Below, in pieces: positions 37,658 through 46,429 of a stretch of 64,000 bases of DNA. The notes under the pieces are model-generated. The model saw only the letters and a program-made list of their open reading frames with translations. It made no database searches and was not told the DNA's origin. The stretch comes from Roseovarius sp. THAF27 (lineage in GTDB: Bacteria; Pseudomonadota; Alphaproteobacteria; Rhodobacterales; Rhodobacteraceae): NCBI RefSeq assembly GCF_009363655.1, contig NZ_CP045393.1:372001-436000 (forward strand), read 5' to 3'. Position 1 is the stretch's first letter. Each line of letters starts with the position of its first letter. The translations under genes were made by a program, and so were the position numbers.

Positions 37658-37818
37658 GTGTGTCCTAAAACAATAGGTCAGATGCAGACTTGTGACCGTG
37701 GATCAAGAAAGACGCGTGCTCGTTTCCCCGAGCAAATGATGGAGAATGTCGTTTCAGTTTTCGTATTCGACCCCGGAAGACACCTCCTGAAAAGAAATTC
37801 TTGACAGGACCGCCAACT

Positions 37819-37840
37819 TACAAACAGTCTGGTCGGTATG
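37819..37840. promoter_or_regulatory. Putative TetR operator overlapping the tetR start codon
   Basis: The sequence TACAAACAGTCTGGTCGGTA contains AAACAGTCTGGT, which matches the box at 38481 (AAACAGACTGGT); the CAGTCTG/CAGACTG core is each other's reverse complement. It ends at the ATG (37838), so a bound repressor would block its own expression. A TTGACA at 37801 could be the -35 hexamer. Confidence 0.55.
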
Positions 37841-38464
37841 TCGAATCTCTTGAAACAGACTCGTAGAACCCAGACCGAACGCAGCGATCGAACGCGCAGG
37901 CGCCTGCACGAGGCGACCGTGGATCTGTTGATGGAGGTTGGTTACTCCAACACGACCTCGCTTGGTATCGCCAAGCGTGCCGGCGTATCACGCGGTGCTC
38001 AGACGCATCACTATCCTGAAAAGATCGACTTGATCGTCGCCGCGACCGAGGACATGTTCGACGGCTTCGCGGAAGGCCTGGCGAAACTGGCCGCTGAATT
38101 GCGCTCTGGCAAGGTCAGCCTCGACGAGTTCCTGGATCTGGTCTGGAAACGCATGCTCGAGGGCGACTGGTTCTACGCTTCTCTCGAGATAATCGTGGCG
38201 GCGCGTGGTGATGAGGAACTGCAAAGGCGCCTGCAGCCTGCAATATTCTCGCTTCACAATCGGTTCGAATCCATTTGGCGCAGCACGTTTGCTCCGGCGA
38301 CCGGATCGAATTCGGACCCTGTGGTCATCATGAACATCGTCATGAACATGTGCCGCGGCATGGCGGTTCAGGCGGTTCTGCGTCCCGACAGAGAGTTCCT
38401 GAACGACATGCTGAAAGAAATGGCCGATCTTCTTCAAGAAAAGGTCGCGCCGATCGTAAAGTAA
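37838..38464 (+). CDS. TetR/AcrR family transcriptional regulator
   Basis: The 208-residue protein has the N-terminal TetR helix-turn-helix (RRLHEATVDLLMEVGYSNTT then SLGIAKRAGVSRGAQTHHYP) and an all-helical ligand-binding domain, including a TetR_C-like region around EGDWFYASLEIIVAARG. It lacks a clear Shine-Dalgarno and may be translated from a leaderless or weak leader. It is 76 bases upstream of the ABC transporter SBP gene, with operator-like boxes before both genes, so it probably regulates itself and the transporter. Confidence 0.92.
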   Translation: MSNLLKQTRRTQTERSDRTRRRLHEATVDLLMEVGYSNTTSLGIAKRAGVSRGAQTHHYPEKIDLIVAATEDMFDGFAEGLAKLAAELRSGKVSLDEFLDLVWKRMLEGDWFYASLEIIVAARGDEELQRRLQPAIFSLHNRFESIWRSTFAPATGSNSDPVVIMNIVMNMCRGMAVQAVLRPDREFLNDMLKEMADLLQEKVAPIVK

Positions 38465-38480
38465 CGGTTTCAAAATAAAA

Positions 38481-38530
38481 AAACAGACTGGTTTGTTTGT
38501 AGCCAGCATCCTCGAAATCCAACAGACTGG
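38481..38530. promoter_or_regulatory. Operator-like boxes upstream of the SBP gene
   Basis: The box AAACAGACTGGTTTGTTTGT (38481-38500) has AAACA...TGTTT arms and shares AAACAGACTGGT with the tetR box; a half-site AACAGACTGG follows at 38521-38530. They lie in the 76 bases between tetR and the SBP gene. These are the natural candidates for TetR control of the transporter. Confidence 0.6.
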
Positions 38531-38540
38531 AGAATACGAA

Positions 38541-39707
38541 ATGAAAAACAGCCTGAAATTGATTGCCGCCCTCGTCATGGCCGGCCTGCCTGCCACGGCG
38601 CAGGATGTGCCCGGTGTCACCGACGACAGCATCTCCATCGGCGTCATGGGGCCATTTTCCGGCAACGCGTCTTCCTACAGCAAGGCGCTGGTCGGGATGA
38701 TGGCCTACTACGACAAGGTCAACGCGGAAGGTGGCGTGCACGGTCGCAAGCTGGTCGCGATACCCGAGGATACCGCGTGCGACCCCAGCAAGGGGCTCGC
38801 CGCGGCCAAGAAGCTCATTCACCAGGACGAGGTCTTCATGCTGCACGGCAATTCCTGCTCCGGCGTGGCGGTTGCAATCCGCCCGGTGGTCGAAGAGGCG
38901 GGGCTGCCCTGGTTGGTCGCCCATGCCGTGAGCGACTCCATCTCGGAGCCCCTGGCAAGGAATATCTTTCACGGCGTGCCGACCGGCTCCGCGAACGGAC
39001 GCGCCATGGCGCAATTCGTGCTGTCCAAGCCCGACACGGAACGCGTCGCGATCATCGAGCACTCGAACGACTGGGCGCACAGCTATTCCAACCCGGCCAG
39101 GGAGTATCTGTCTGAGAATGGTATCGAGCCGGTCGCCGAGCTTACGATGGAGCGCGGACAAACGGATGCGACCGCGCAAATCCTCAAGCTGCGCGAAGCG
39201 AAGCCGGACTTCATCATCGCCGCGATCTACGAAGCCGAAACGGCGATTTTCCTGCGCGACCTCAAGAAATACGGGCTGGGCGATATCCCCGTCATGGGCA
39301 CGGCCGGCACCGACCTCGAGAACACGCTGAAGCGCGTGGGCGACTTCGAGACGGTCAAGAACTACTTCGTGATCCATTCCTATGTCGACAACCTCGACGG
39401 GCCGAAGCTTCAGCCGGTGCGTGACATCCTGGCCAAATACGCCCCGGATGAAGAGCTTTCGACCTTCAGCTTCGTCTCGATCGGCTCGGCCAAGGCTCTC
39501 GTCGCCGCACTCGAGGCCGCGGGGCCCGATCTCACGCGCGAGAAACTGATCGACGCAATGGAAGGCATCGAGAGCTTTGAGACGGGTGTGCTGTCCGCGC
39601 CGATCACATGGAGCGAGACGGACCACCAGGGCGTGAAGGGGTCGGCCGTTGCCGGGTTCGTGGATGGCGAGCCCACCGTGTTGAGCGCTTGGAACACGCC
39701 CTATTGA
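38541..39707 (+). CDS. Branched-chain amino acid-type ABC transporter substrate-binding protein
   Basis: The 388-residue protein has a signal peptide (MKNSLKLIAALVMAGLPATA, cleavage near AQD) and the LivK/type I periplasmic fold: DSISIGVMGPFSGNASSYSK, YYDKVNAEGGVHGRKL, and ALVAALEAAGPDLTREKLID near the end. It captures the substrate for the HMGF components encoded next. Such SBPs bind amino acids, amides, urea or aromatic acids, so the substrate is open. The start follows GGAGAATACGAA. Confidence 0.92.
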   Translation: MKNSLKLIAALVMAGLPATAQDVPGVTDDSISIGVMGPFSGNASSYSKALVGMMAYYDKVNAEGGVHGRKLVAIPEDTACDPSKGLAAAKKLIHQDEVFMLHGNSCSGVAVAIRPVVEEAGLPWLVAHAVSDSISEPLARNIFHGVPTGSANGRAMAQFVLSKPDTERVAIIEHSNDWAHSYSNPAREYLSENGIEPVAELTMERGQTDATAQILKLREAKPDFIIAAIYEAETAIFLRDLKKYGLGDIPVMGTAGTDLENTLKRVGDFETVKNYFVIHSYVDNLDGPKLQPVRDILAKYAPDEELSTFSFVSIGSAKALVAALEAAGPDLTREKLIDAMEGIESFETGVLSAPITWSETDHQGVKGSAVAGFVDGEPTVLSAWNTPY

Positions 39708-39722
39708 TCCATCCAAGCAAAG

Positions 39723-39745
39723 GCTGAGGGTCACTGACCCTCAGC
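39723..39745 (+). terminator. Stem-loop between the SBP and permease genes
   Basis: GCTGAGGGTC pairs with GACCCTCAGC across a 3-base loop, 16 bases after the SBP stop. It has no long T-run. Such hairpins often stabilise SBP mRNA and reduce expression of downstream permease genes. Confidence 0.7.
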
Positions 39746-39767
39746 GTCTCTTCAGGGAGTTTTGGAA

Positions 39768-40637
39768 ATGCTGATGCAACTCACGATCAGTGGGATCTCT
39801 CAGGGTGCGATCTATGCATTGATCGCCCTGTCCCTCACGATCGTTTACCGTTCGACCACGATCGTCAACTTCGGTCACGGCGATTTCGTGATGGCGGGTG
39901 CCTTTATCAGCTACGTGCTGGTGGTCCTGCTTGGCGTCGCCTTCGTGCCCGCGGCCATGCTGGCGGTCGTCGCGATGTTCCTTCTGGGGCTCGCGTTCAG
40001 CCGGGGGCTCATCCGGCCCATCCGGGGCGGCCCGCATATCGGTTTCGCGCTGATGTGCATCTCGGCGGGCTACGTGTTTCGGGGGATTGCCCGCATCGTC
40101 TGGGGCCGGGAGGTCCTGCCGATGCCGCGCGTCTTCGACATCGACCCGATCTTTCTGGGCGACCTGATCATCACGGGCGACGCGATATTCATCCTGTCGA
40201 CCACGGCGATCATGCTGGTGGTGTTCTTCAGTGTTCTTGCACTTACGGATATCGGCAAGATGGTTCAGGCGGTCTATCAGTCCGCACGCGGCGCGCAGCT
40301 GATCGGCATCAATGTCGACCGTTTCAACGACTTCACCTGGGGCATAGGCGCAGCGCTTGGCGCAATCGGCGGTATCCTGATCGCGCCGATCTCGCTCCTG
40401 CATCCCGACCTGGGCGCCAGTTTCCTGATCAAGGGCTTCGCGGCGATGACCCTGGGCGGCTTCGGCTCGCTCTACGGGGCGGTCCTGGGCGCCCTGCTTC
40501 TGGGCCTGAGCGAGCAATATGCCGGGGCCTATATCGACTCCGCCCTGATCGATATCACCGCCTACCTCGTGATCGTGATCGTTCTCTTTGTCCGGCCGCA
40601 GGGTCTCTTCGGGCGCAAAGCCGTAGTGAAGGTGTGA
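39768..40637 (+). CDS. ABC transporter permease LivH type
   Basis: The 289-residue protein starts MLMQLTISGISQGAIYALIA and has about eight hydrophobic segments. The HGDFVMAGAF segment and the conserved GSLYGAVLGALLLGLSEQ with its EAA-like loop are standard for LivH-type permeases. The start at 39768 follows AGGGAG; a TTG two codons earlier is an alternative. It pairs with the LivM-type permease encoded next. Confidence 0.93.
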   Translation: MLMQLTISGISQGAIYALIALSLTIVYRSTTIVNFGHGDFVMAGAFISYVLVVLLGVAFVPAAMLAVVAMFLLGLAFSRGLIRPIRGGPHIGFALMCISAGYVFRGIARIVWGREVLPMPRVFDIDPIFLGDLIITGDAIFILSTTAIMLVVFFSVLALTDIGKMVQAVYQSARGAQLIGINVDRFNDFTWGIGAALGAIGGILIAPISLLHPDLGASFLIKGFAAMTLGGFGSLYGAVLGALLLGLSEQYAGAYIDSALIDITAYLVIVIVLFVRPQGLFGRKAVVKV

Positions 40638-40641
40638 TGCC

Positions 40642-41610
40642 ATGATGCCGACAGCTTCCCAACTTCGTTTTCGCACCGTCCTGTTCTGGGCGTTTCCGCT
40701 GCTGCTCTTGCTGTTGCCGCTGGTCGCGAACGCCTACGTGCAGTTCATCGCCAACAGCATCGTCATCTTCGCACTCGTCGCGCTGGGCTTCAATTTCGTG
40801 ATCGGCAATCTCGGCCAGCTGGCCTTTGCCAACACCGCGCTTTTCGGCCTGGGCGCCTATGGCTCCGCCATCCTCGTCAACGCCTTCGGCCTGCCATGGA
40901 TATTGACCATCCCGCTCGCCGGCGTGGCGGGCGCGGCGGGGGGCTTTCTCGCCTCGGCGGCGGCATTGCGCGGTATTCGCCTCTACTACCTGGCGATCAT
41001 CACGCTGGCCTTCGGAGAACTGATGCGCTGGCTCTATGTCCACGGCAAATCGGTCACCGGCGGGACGGATGGCATGGGCCTCCCGGCGCAGTCGATCTTC
41101 GGGATATCGCTGACCGGGGATCACGCCAAGTTCTACATCTTCCTGGCTGTCGCGGTTCTGCTGTTCAAGGCGACGCTGAATTTGCTGCGATCCCGCATCG
41201 GGCGCTCGGTCATGGCCGTCCGGGAAAACGAGGTCGCCACCGCGTCGCTGGGCATTCCGACCGCGAAGATCATCGTCTTCGCCTTCATCTGGTCGGGCTT
41301 CGTCGTGGGCTGCGCCGGGGCGCTCTTTGCACTGCACACAAGCTACGTCTTCCCCGAGAGCTTCGGGATGCTTCACCTGATCGTCAGCTTCGCGATGGTC
41401 CTGGTGGGTGGGCTCGGCTCTGTGATCGGCGCGGTGCTGGGGGCGGCCACGCTGACCATCCTGCCCGAATACCTGCGCAGTTTTCCCGGCATGGAAGAGC
41501 TGTTCTTCGGCCTGATCGTAATCGGTGTGCTTCTGGCGCTGCCCGAGGGGCTGGCAAGCCTCCTGCGCAAGCTGTCGCCGATATTTGTCGAACGCTACTA
41601 CAGGGAATGA
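40642..41610 (+). CDS. ABC transporter permease LivM type
   Basis: The 322-residue protein has about nine to ten hydrophobic segments, with GFNFVIGNLGQLAFANTALF, and the conserved GGLGSVIGAVLGAATLTILPE near the C-terminus, typical of LivM. The gene begins four bases after the LivH-type stop. Together the two form the transmembrane channel of the importer. Confidence 0.93.
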   Translation: MMPTASQLRFRTVLFWAFPLLLLLLPLVANAYVQFIANSIVIFALVALGFNFVIGNLGQLAFANTALFGLGAYGSAILVNAFGLPWILTIPLAGVAGAAGGFLASAAALRGIRLYYLAIITLAFGELMRWLYVHGKSVTGGTDGMGLPAQSIFGISLTGDHAKFYIFLAVAVLLFKATLNLLRSRIGRSVMAVRENEVATASLGIPTAKIIVFAFIWSGFVVGCAGALFALHTSYVFPESFGMLHLIVSFAMVLVGGLGSVIGAVLGAATLTILPEYLRSFPGMEELFFGLIVIGVLLALPEGLASLLRKLSPIFVERYYRE

Positions 41611-41614
41611 ACCG

Positions 41615-42379
41615 ATGACGCAGCTTCTCGAAGTCGAGTCTCTCGATGTCCAGTTCGCCGGCCTGCACGCCTTGCGCGATGTATCACTCGGCCTCGAGGC
41701 GGGACAGATCACGGCCGTGATCGGCCCGAACGGCGCCGGCAAGACAACACTCTTCAATGCCATTTCCGGCTATGTGCGGCCCAGCGGCGGAAGCGTGCGC
41801 CTCAGGGGGCACGACGTTGCCCGGCTCTCGCCGCACAGCATCGCCGAACACGGGATCCGGCGGACCTTTCAGAACGGCGGGCTGTTTCCCGCACTGACGG
41901 TTCTCGAGAACGTGTTGACGGGTCTGCACGCCCAGACCCACGGCTCTTTCCTGGACGTGATCTTGGGGCGCAGACGTGCCCTGGCGTCGGAACGTGAGAT
42001 GATCGCCAAGTCGCGCGAGCTTTTGTCGCTCATGCAGATGGATCATATGGCAGACACAAGGGCTGCGGATCTCTCCGGCGGGCAGCAACGTATCGTCGAG
42101 ATCGTCCGCACCGTGGCATCCGAGCCGCCGGTTCTTTTGCTCGACGAACCAGCGGTCGGCCTGTCCCCGTTGGCGCGGGACCAGATGATGGACATCATCA
42201 ATCGTATGGCCGGCGAAAAGGGTGTTGGCATCCTATTGATCGAGCACGCGGTCGAACTGGTGATGGCCGGGGCCGACCGGATCATGGTGATGGCGGCAGG
42301 CCAGCGCATCGCCGAAGGAACCCCCGCAGAAATCCGCGAAGACCGCGCCGTGCTGGAGGCTTATCTTGGACATGCCTGA
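41615..42379 (+). CDS. ABC transporter ATP-binding protein LivG type
   Basis: The 254-residue ATPase has Walker A GPNGAGKTT, the LivG insertion around LTGLHAQTHGSFLDVILG, the signature LSGGQQR, Walker B LLLDEPAVGLSP and an H-loop in LIEHAVE. It energises the importer at the inner face of the membrane. The next ATPase start overlaps its stop. Confidence 0.94.
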   Translation: MTQLLEVESLDVQFAGLHALRDVSLGLEAGQITAVIGPNGAGKTTLFNAISGYVRPSGGSVRLRGHDVARLSPHSIAEHGIRRTFQNGGLFPALTVLENVLTGLHAQTHGSFLDVILGRRRALASEREMIAKSRELLSLMQMDHMADTRAADLSGGQQRIVEIVRTVASEPPVLLLDEPAVGLSPLARDQMMDIINRMAGEKGVGILLIEHAVELVMAGADRIMVMAAGQRIAEGTPAEIREDRAVLEAYLGHA

Positions 42380-43085
42380 GACATTGATGAAAATACGCGA
42401 CCTTCACGTCGCATACGGCAAGAAACCGATCCTGCGTGGCGCCAGCTACGACATCCTCAAAGGCGAATGCCTGACGCTTCTGGGCGCAAACGGATCGGGC
42501 AAGTCCACATCCCTGAACGCGATCTGTGGCTTTGTCCGTCCCGGTTCGGGATCGGTCATCCTTGGCGATACCGAGCTTGCTCAGCTTGCGCCGCACCAGG
42601 TTTTTGCCCACGGCGTGGCACAGGTCAGCCAGGCCCGCGATCTGTTTCCCGATCTGTCGGTTGAGGACAATCTGCGTCTGGGCGCCATGCGCCGGGGCGG
42701 CAAGGAGTCCGCGGCGACCCTCGACAGCGTCTACAGCCGCTTCCCGCGCTTGGCCGAACGCCGCAAGCAGGCCACGCGGACATTGTCGGGCGGGGAACAG
42801 CAGATGGTCGCCATTGGCCGGGCGCTCATGTCGCGACCGCGTCTGCTGCTGCTCGATGAACCCTCCGGGGGTCTGTCACCCGAGTTCTGCGAAGAGATCG
42901 CTGTCCTGATGGACGGGCTGAAGGCCGAGGGCGTCACCCTGCTGATGGTGGAACAGAACCTCAAGCTCGCCTTCCGCGCGGCGGACCGCTTCATCGTCCT
43001 GCGCGACGGGGTCGTGGTGGACGGTGGCGACGTCAAGGCGATGGAGCACGACCACGACGCGATCATCAAGAACATCTACCTCTGA
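42372..43085 (+). CDS. ABC transporter ATP-binding protein LivF type
   Basis: The 237-residue ATPase has Walker A GANGSGKST, signature LSGGEQQM and Walker B LLLDEPSGGLSP. The ATG at 42372 overlaps the LivG-type stop (42377-42379). It completes the five-gene ABC importer and precedes the dipeptidase homologue by 13 bases. Confidence 0.94.
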   Translation: MPETLMKIRDLHVAYGKKPILRGASYDILKGECLTLLGANGSGKSTSLNAICGFVRPGSGSVILGDTELAQLAPHQVFAHGVAQVSQARDLFPDLSVEDNLRLGAMRRGGKESAATLDSVYSRFPRLAERRKQATRTLSGGEQQMVAIGRALMSRPRLLLLDEPSGGLSPEFCEEIAVLMDGLKAEGVTLLMVEQNLKLAFRAADRFIVLRDGVVVDGGDVKAMEHDHDAIIKNIYL

Positions 43086-43098
43086 GAATGGAAAGAAC

Positions 43099-44073
43099 AT
43101 GACCAAGAACAACCTCCACGAAGATCTCATCGTCTTTGACGGGCTGATAATTTCGAATTGGGGCAGCGAAGTCTTCGGGCAGATGCGCAAGGGTGGTCTT
43201 ACAGCCGCCAACTGCACCTGTTCGGTGTGGGAGAATTTCCGCGACACCATGCTCAATATCGGGGCGTGGAACCGAATGCTTTCCGAGCATGAGGACCAGA
43301 TCACGAAGGCCACTTCCGTAGAGGATATTCGCCGCGCCAAGAAAGACGGGAAGACGGCAATCGTCCTGGGGTTTCAGAATACGACCGCGTTCGAAGACCG
43401 GGTGGAGTTCGTCGAGCTGTTCAAGCAGCAGGGCGTGGGCATCGTTCAGATGACCTATAACACGCAGAATCTGGTCGGTAGCGGCTGTTATGAAAGCACC
43501 GATAGCGGTCTTTCGGATTTCGGTCACGACATCGTCGCCGAAATGAACCGGGTCGGCATGCTGTGCGACCTTTCCCATGTCGGCCCGAAAACGTCCGAAG
43601 ATGTGATCCGCGCCTCTCGACGTCCCGTCGCCTACAGCCATTGTCTGCCGCATGGTCTGAAGGCGCACCCTCGCAACAAGACCGATGAGCAGCTTCGCCT
43701 TATCGCGGATCATGACGGGTTCGTCGGCGTCACCATGTTTCCGCCTTTCCTGCCGCGCGGAAACGACTCGACCGTAGACGACTATGTCAGCGCGATCGAC
43801 TACGTCGTGAACCTGGTTGGCGAGGACCGGGTCGGCTTCGGCACAGATTTTACCGTCGGATACGGCAAGCCTTTTTTCGAGTATCTCAATCGTGACAAGG
43901 GCACGGGGCGGCAACTGACCGAGATCTGGGATGTCGAATTTCCCGATGGGCTCGAAAGCATCGCTGATTTCCCCAACCTGACCGCCGCAATGGAGCGGGC
44001 TAAATGGTCCGAGTCCAAGATACGCAAGGTCATGGGCGAGAACTGGCTTTCGGTGCTCGACCGGGTCTGGTGA
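43099..44073 (+). CDS. Membrane dipeptidase (M19) homologue with incomplete metal site
   Basis: The 324-residue protein follows the M19 fold: CDLSHVG with His160, SHC with His181, and VGFGTDF with Asp250, corresponding to the second half of the zinc site. The N-terminal DGHxD ligands read DGLIISNWG and the bridging glutamate segment reads GFQNTTAFED, so the first-site ligands and the glutamate are absent. This is a diverged subfamily, probably a hydrolase with one metal or a different substrate. It is co-transcribed with the ABC importer, and a terminator follows. Confidence 0.85.
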   Translation: MTKNNLHEDLIVFDGLIISNWGSEVFGQMRKGGLTAANCTCSVWENFRDTMLNIGAWNRMLSEHEDQITKATSVEDIRRAKKDGKTAIVLGFQNTTAFEDRVEFVELFKQQGVGIVQMTYNTQNLVGSGCYESTDSGLSDFGHDIVAEMNRVGMLCDLSHVGPKTSEDVIRASRRPVAYSHCLPHGLKAHPRNKTDEQLRLIADHDGFVGVTMFPPFLPRGNDSTVDDYVSAIDYVVNLVGEDRVGFGTDFTVGYGKPFFEYLNRDKGTGRQLTEIWDVEFPDGLESIADFPNLTAAMERAKWSESKIRKVMGENWLSVLDRVW

Positions 44074-44088
44074 TATCGGTTCCCCTCG

Positions 44089-44117
44089 GGGCAGCCAAAC
44101 CTGTGGCTGCCCTTTAT
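44089..44117 (+). terminator. Terminator of the ABC transporter-dipeptidase operon
   Basis: GGGCAGCCA pairs with TGGCTGCCC across a 6-base loop and is followed by TTTATT. It lies 16 bases past the dipeptidase stop. Confidence 0.88.
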
Positions 44118-44506
44118 TGTTTCGCGGTCATCGACAAGGCAGGTTGCGAACCCAATTAGGTTTGAATGCGTGCGAAGGCGGAATGTGGCGCCGCATCCAT
44201 TATATGGTGCACGTTAACATTCTGCGAGATGACGACGCTTGGAGCGATCATCAGTACGATTTTGGGTAATAGACAGTGCTCTTTGGTTCGATGCACCTGC
44301 CGAACCCGAATTGCTTGCGCGCTTAAACGCGATTGTCCGGGCGCCACATCCCTTGCATTTTTCCGAAAACGCTTGAAAAAGTCATAGCGTGGCCAGCGGC
44401 ATTTTTGACCCACTCCACCGGGGTTGAAGCAAAAGGTCACCATGACGCCGTATTCTAAGCAAATTCGAGTGTCTTTTTAACTCGGTATTTTGCAATTGGG
44501 GTTTCC
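44118..44506. other. 389-base gap before the histidine kinase, no gene recognised
   Basis: There is no convincing reading frame with a ribosome binding site in this stretch. It is AT-richer than the flanking genes, and the last 40 bases (ttttaactcggtattttgca) look promoter-like for the kinase gene. A small RNA cannot be excluded. Confidence 0.5.
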
Positions 44507-46285
44507 ATGACCTGCTTTGAAAGAGCATTCTCCAGCCCGGTCTTCCTGGTGGCCGTGGCGGTGATCGCACTTGCTGCCTTCACCATGATCTGGACCCTGA
44601 AATCGCAGGATTTCAACGGAAAGCGCTTCTACGCGCTCACCTTCATCGGTGTCATGTGGGCGCTTCTCTGCGTTGGTCTCGAGGCGGCGTCAGCGACGTA
44701 TGCCTGCAATATGCAATGGGCGACGCTCGCGTGGCTGGGGCACGGATTGGTGACGACCTCGTGGTGCTACTTTGTCTTCAATTACGTCGGAGGCGCCGAT
44801 TGGGTCCGCACGCGTCGCGCAACCGCGCTTCTGCTTGGCGTTACGCTGGGAATATTTGCCGTGGTCGCCACAAATTCGTGGCACCAGCTCGTCTATACCG
44901 GGGACACGATGCTTCCGGTCGGCAGCGAGCAGATCGAATACGTTCACGGGCCGGGCTTTTTCACGATCATCGCCTTGCTCTACACCTTCGTCATGGCCAC
45001 CTTCGTTTGCCTGATAAGGGGGTTTGTCCGGGCCAAGCGGAGCGCCTGGCCACTGCTGAGCATGCTGACCGCCATCACCTTGTCGCCGCTGGTGGTGAAC
45101 GCCGCCTATGTCGGTCTGGACTTCACCTTCTTCAGTCTCGATCCCACGGCCTTCATGTTCACGCTGGGCGTTCTGGCGTTCTCCTGGATGCTGGTGGTGA
45201 GCAAAACCATGGACATGGCCGCGGTCGGCAAGTCGGTCCTCTTCGACACGAGCAGCGAACCAGTCGTCCTGATCGACCGGAAGCGAAGCATCGTGTTGAC
45301 GAATGCCGCGGCCCGCAAGCGCGGGCTGGGCAATGGCAACACCCAAATGCTGCGCGACCTTTTCGCGGGGCATGATGACCTGGCCACGGCCGCCGATGGC
45401 TCGCACCTGCACATTGGCCGCCGCGCTTACGAACCCCGGATACAGAAGGTCCGTAACCCCCTGAACCCATCCGCCGAAATCCTGGGATGGAGCGTGACCC
45501 TTGTCGACGTCACCGACCGCATGGCGATAAATACCTCGTTGCAGGAGGCCCTGAGGGCCGCCGACGCCGCCAATCGCGCCAAGGACGAGTTCGTCTCTGT
45601 GGTCAGCCACGAGATGCGCACGCCGCTGACGTCTCTGAAAGGCGGCCTTGCGCTCGCCCTTAGCGGACATATCGGCGAGATGAGCGACCAGATGCGCGCG
45701 CTGCTGGAAATTTCCCACCGCAACGGTATTCGCCTTTCGCGCCTGATCGACCAGATTCTCCTGGCGCAGAAGATGGACATCGGAGCGCTTCAGCTTGACG
45801 AAGACGCTGTCGATCTCGACAGGCTGCTCGCGGACAGCATCGAGGAAAACCGCATCTTCGCCACGGAGCGCAAGATAACGCTCGTGAAGAAGTCCACCGT
45901 TTCGCACGCGTTGGTCCAGGGCGATGCCTTCGCCATTCGCCAGATCATCGACAACCTTCTGTCCAACGCCATCAAGTTTTCGCCCGAGAACGGCACCGTG
46001 GAAGGCGCGGTGCATATGACCAATGGCAAGCTGCGCCTGTCGATCAAGGATGCCGGCCACGGCATCCCCGAGGGGATGGAAGACCGCGTTTTCGGGCGCT
46101 TCGGACAGGTCGCCAACCAGAGCCAGCATTCGACGCAAGGCTCGGGCCTGGGCTTGCACATTTCCAAACGGCTGGCCTGTCAGATGCATGGCGACCTGAC
46201 CTATGACAGCACCCTGGGCGTCGGCACGAATTTTCATCTGGAGTTTGCCGCGATGGCACAGAATGAAGACCGATTGGCCGGCTAA
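44507..46285 (+). CDS. Histidine kinase with N-terminal 7TM sensor, PAS-like and HisKA/HATPase domains
   Basis: The 592-residue protein has seven hydrophobic segments in the first 235 residues, resembling the HisKA_7TM sensor. A PAS-like linker follows (VVLIDRKRSIVLTNAAARKR). The HisKA motif VVSHEMRTPLTSL contains the phospho-accepting His at about residue 368. The HATPase part has N box DNLLSNAIKFSP, DAGHGIPEGM and GSGLGLHISKRL. No response regulator gene is adjacent. It may sense the compound taken up by the neighbouring transporter. Confidence 0.9.
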   Translation: MTCFERAFSSPVFLVAVAVIALAAFTMIWTLKSQDFNGKRFYALTFIGVMWALLCVGLEAASATYACNMQWATLAWLGHGLVTTSWCYFVFNYVGGADWVRTRRATALLLGVTLGIFAVVATNSWHQLVYTGDTMLPVGSEQIEYVHGPGFFTIIALLYTFVMATFVCLIRGFVRAKRSAWPLLSMLTAITLSPLVVNAAYVGLDFTFFSLDPTAFMFTLGVLAFSWMLVVSKTMDMAAVGKSVLFDTSSEPVVLIDRKRSIVLTNAAARKRGLGNGNTQMLRDLFAGHDDLATAADGSHLHIGRRAYEPRIQKVRNPLNPSAEILGWSVTLVDVTDRMAINTSLQEALRAADAANRAKDEFVSVVSHEMRTPLTSLKGGLALALSGHIGEMSDQMRALLEISHRNGIRLSRLIDQILLAQKMDIGALQLDEDAVDLDRLLADSIEENRIFATERKITLVKKSTVSHALVQGDAFAIRQIIDNLLSNAIKFSPENGTVEGAVHMTNGKLRLSIKDAGHGIPEGMEDRVFGRFGQVANQSQHSTQGSGLGLHISKRLACQMHGDLTYDSTLGVGTNFHLEFAAMAQNEDRLAG

Positions 46286-46289
46286 AGTG

Positions 46290-46394
46290 TTTCGCGATAA
46301 ACCTGAAGGACAGCTTATCGCGAAATGCAGCACATCGGGCAATCGTTGCACGCGTTTCGCCTTTCGCCGATGGCTCAGGTAAAAGGCGAAACGC
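46290..46394. repeat. Two tandem long hairpins after the kinase gene
   Basis: TTTCGCGATAA (46290-46300) pairs with TTATCGCGAAA (46315-46325). GCGTTTCGCCTTT (46352-46364) pairs with AAAGGCGAAACGC (46382-46394). The arms resemble dispersed GCGTTTCGC...GCGAAACGC palindromes of alphaproteobacteria. They could also terminate the kinase transcript. Confidence 0.75.
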
Positions 46395-46429
46395 TTTAAG
46401 CCAATGAACGGACGGCTGTTTCTCAAGCG

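Larger units (their letters stand above)
37514..37837. other. 324-base intergenic region at the left edge of the accessory island
   Basis: The left half is occupied by AT-rich palindromes and the direct repeat (separate entries). The right part (37660-37837) is AT-richer, has no gene, and contains the tetR promoter/operator region ending at the start codon. Confidence 0.6.

Noticed and set aside
44166..44387. 73-codon plus-strand frame in the gap before the kinase
   Set aside because: No ribosome binding site and composition unlike coding DNA nearby.
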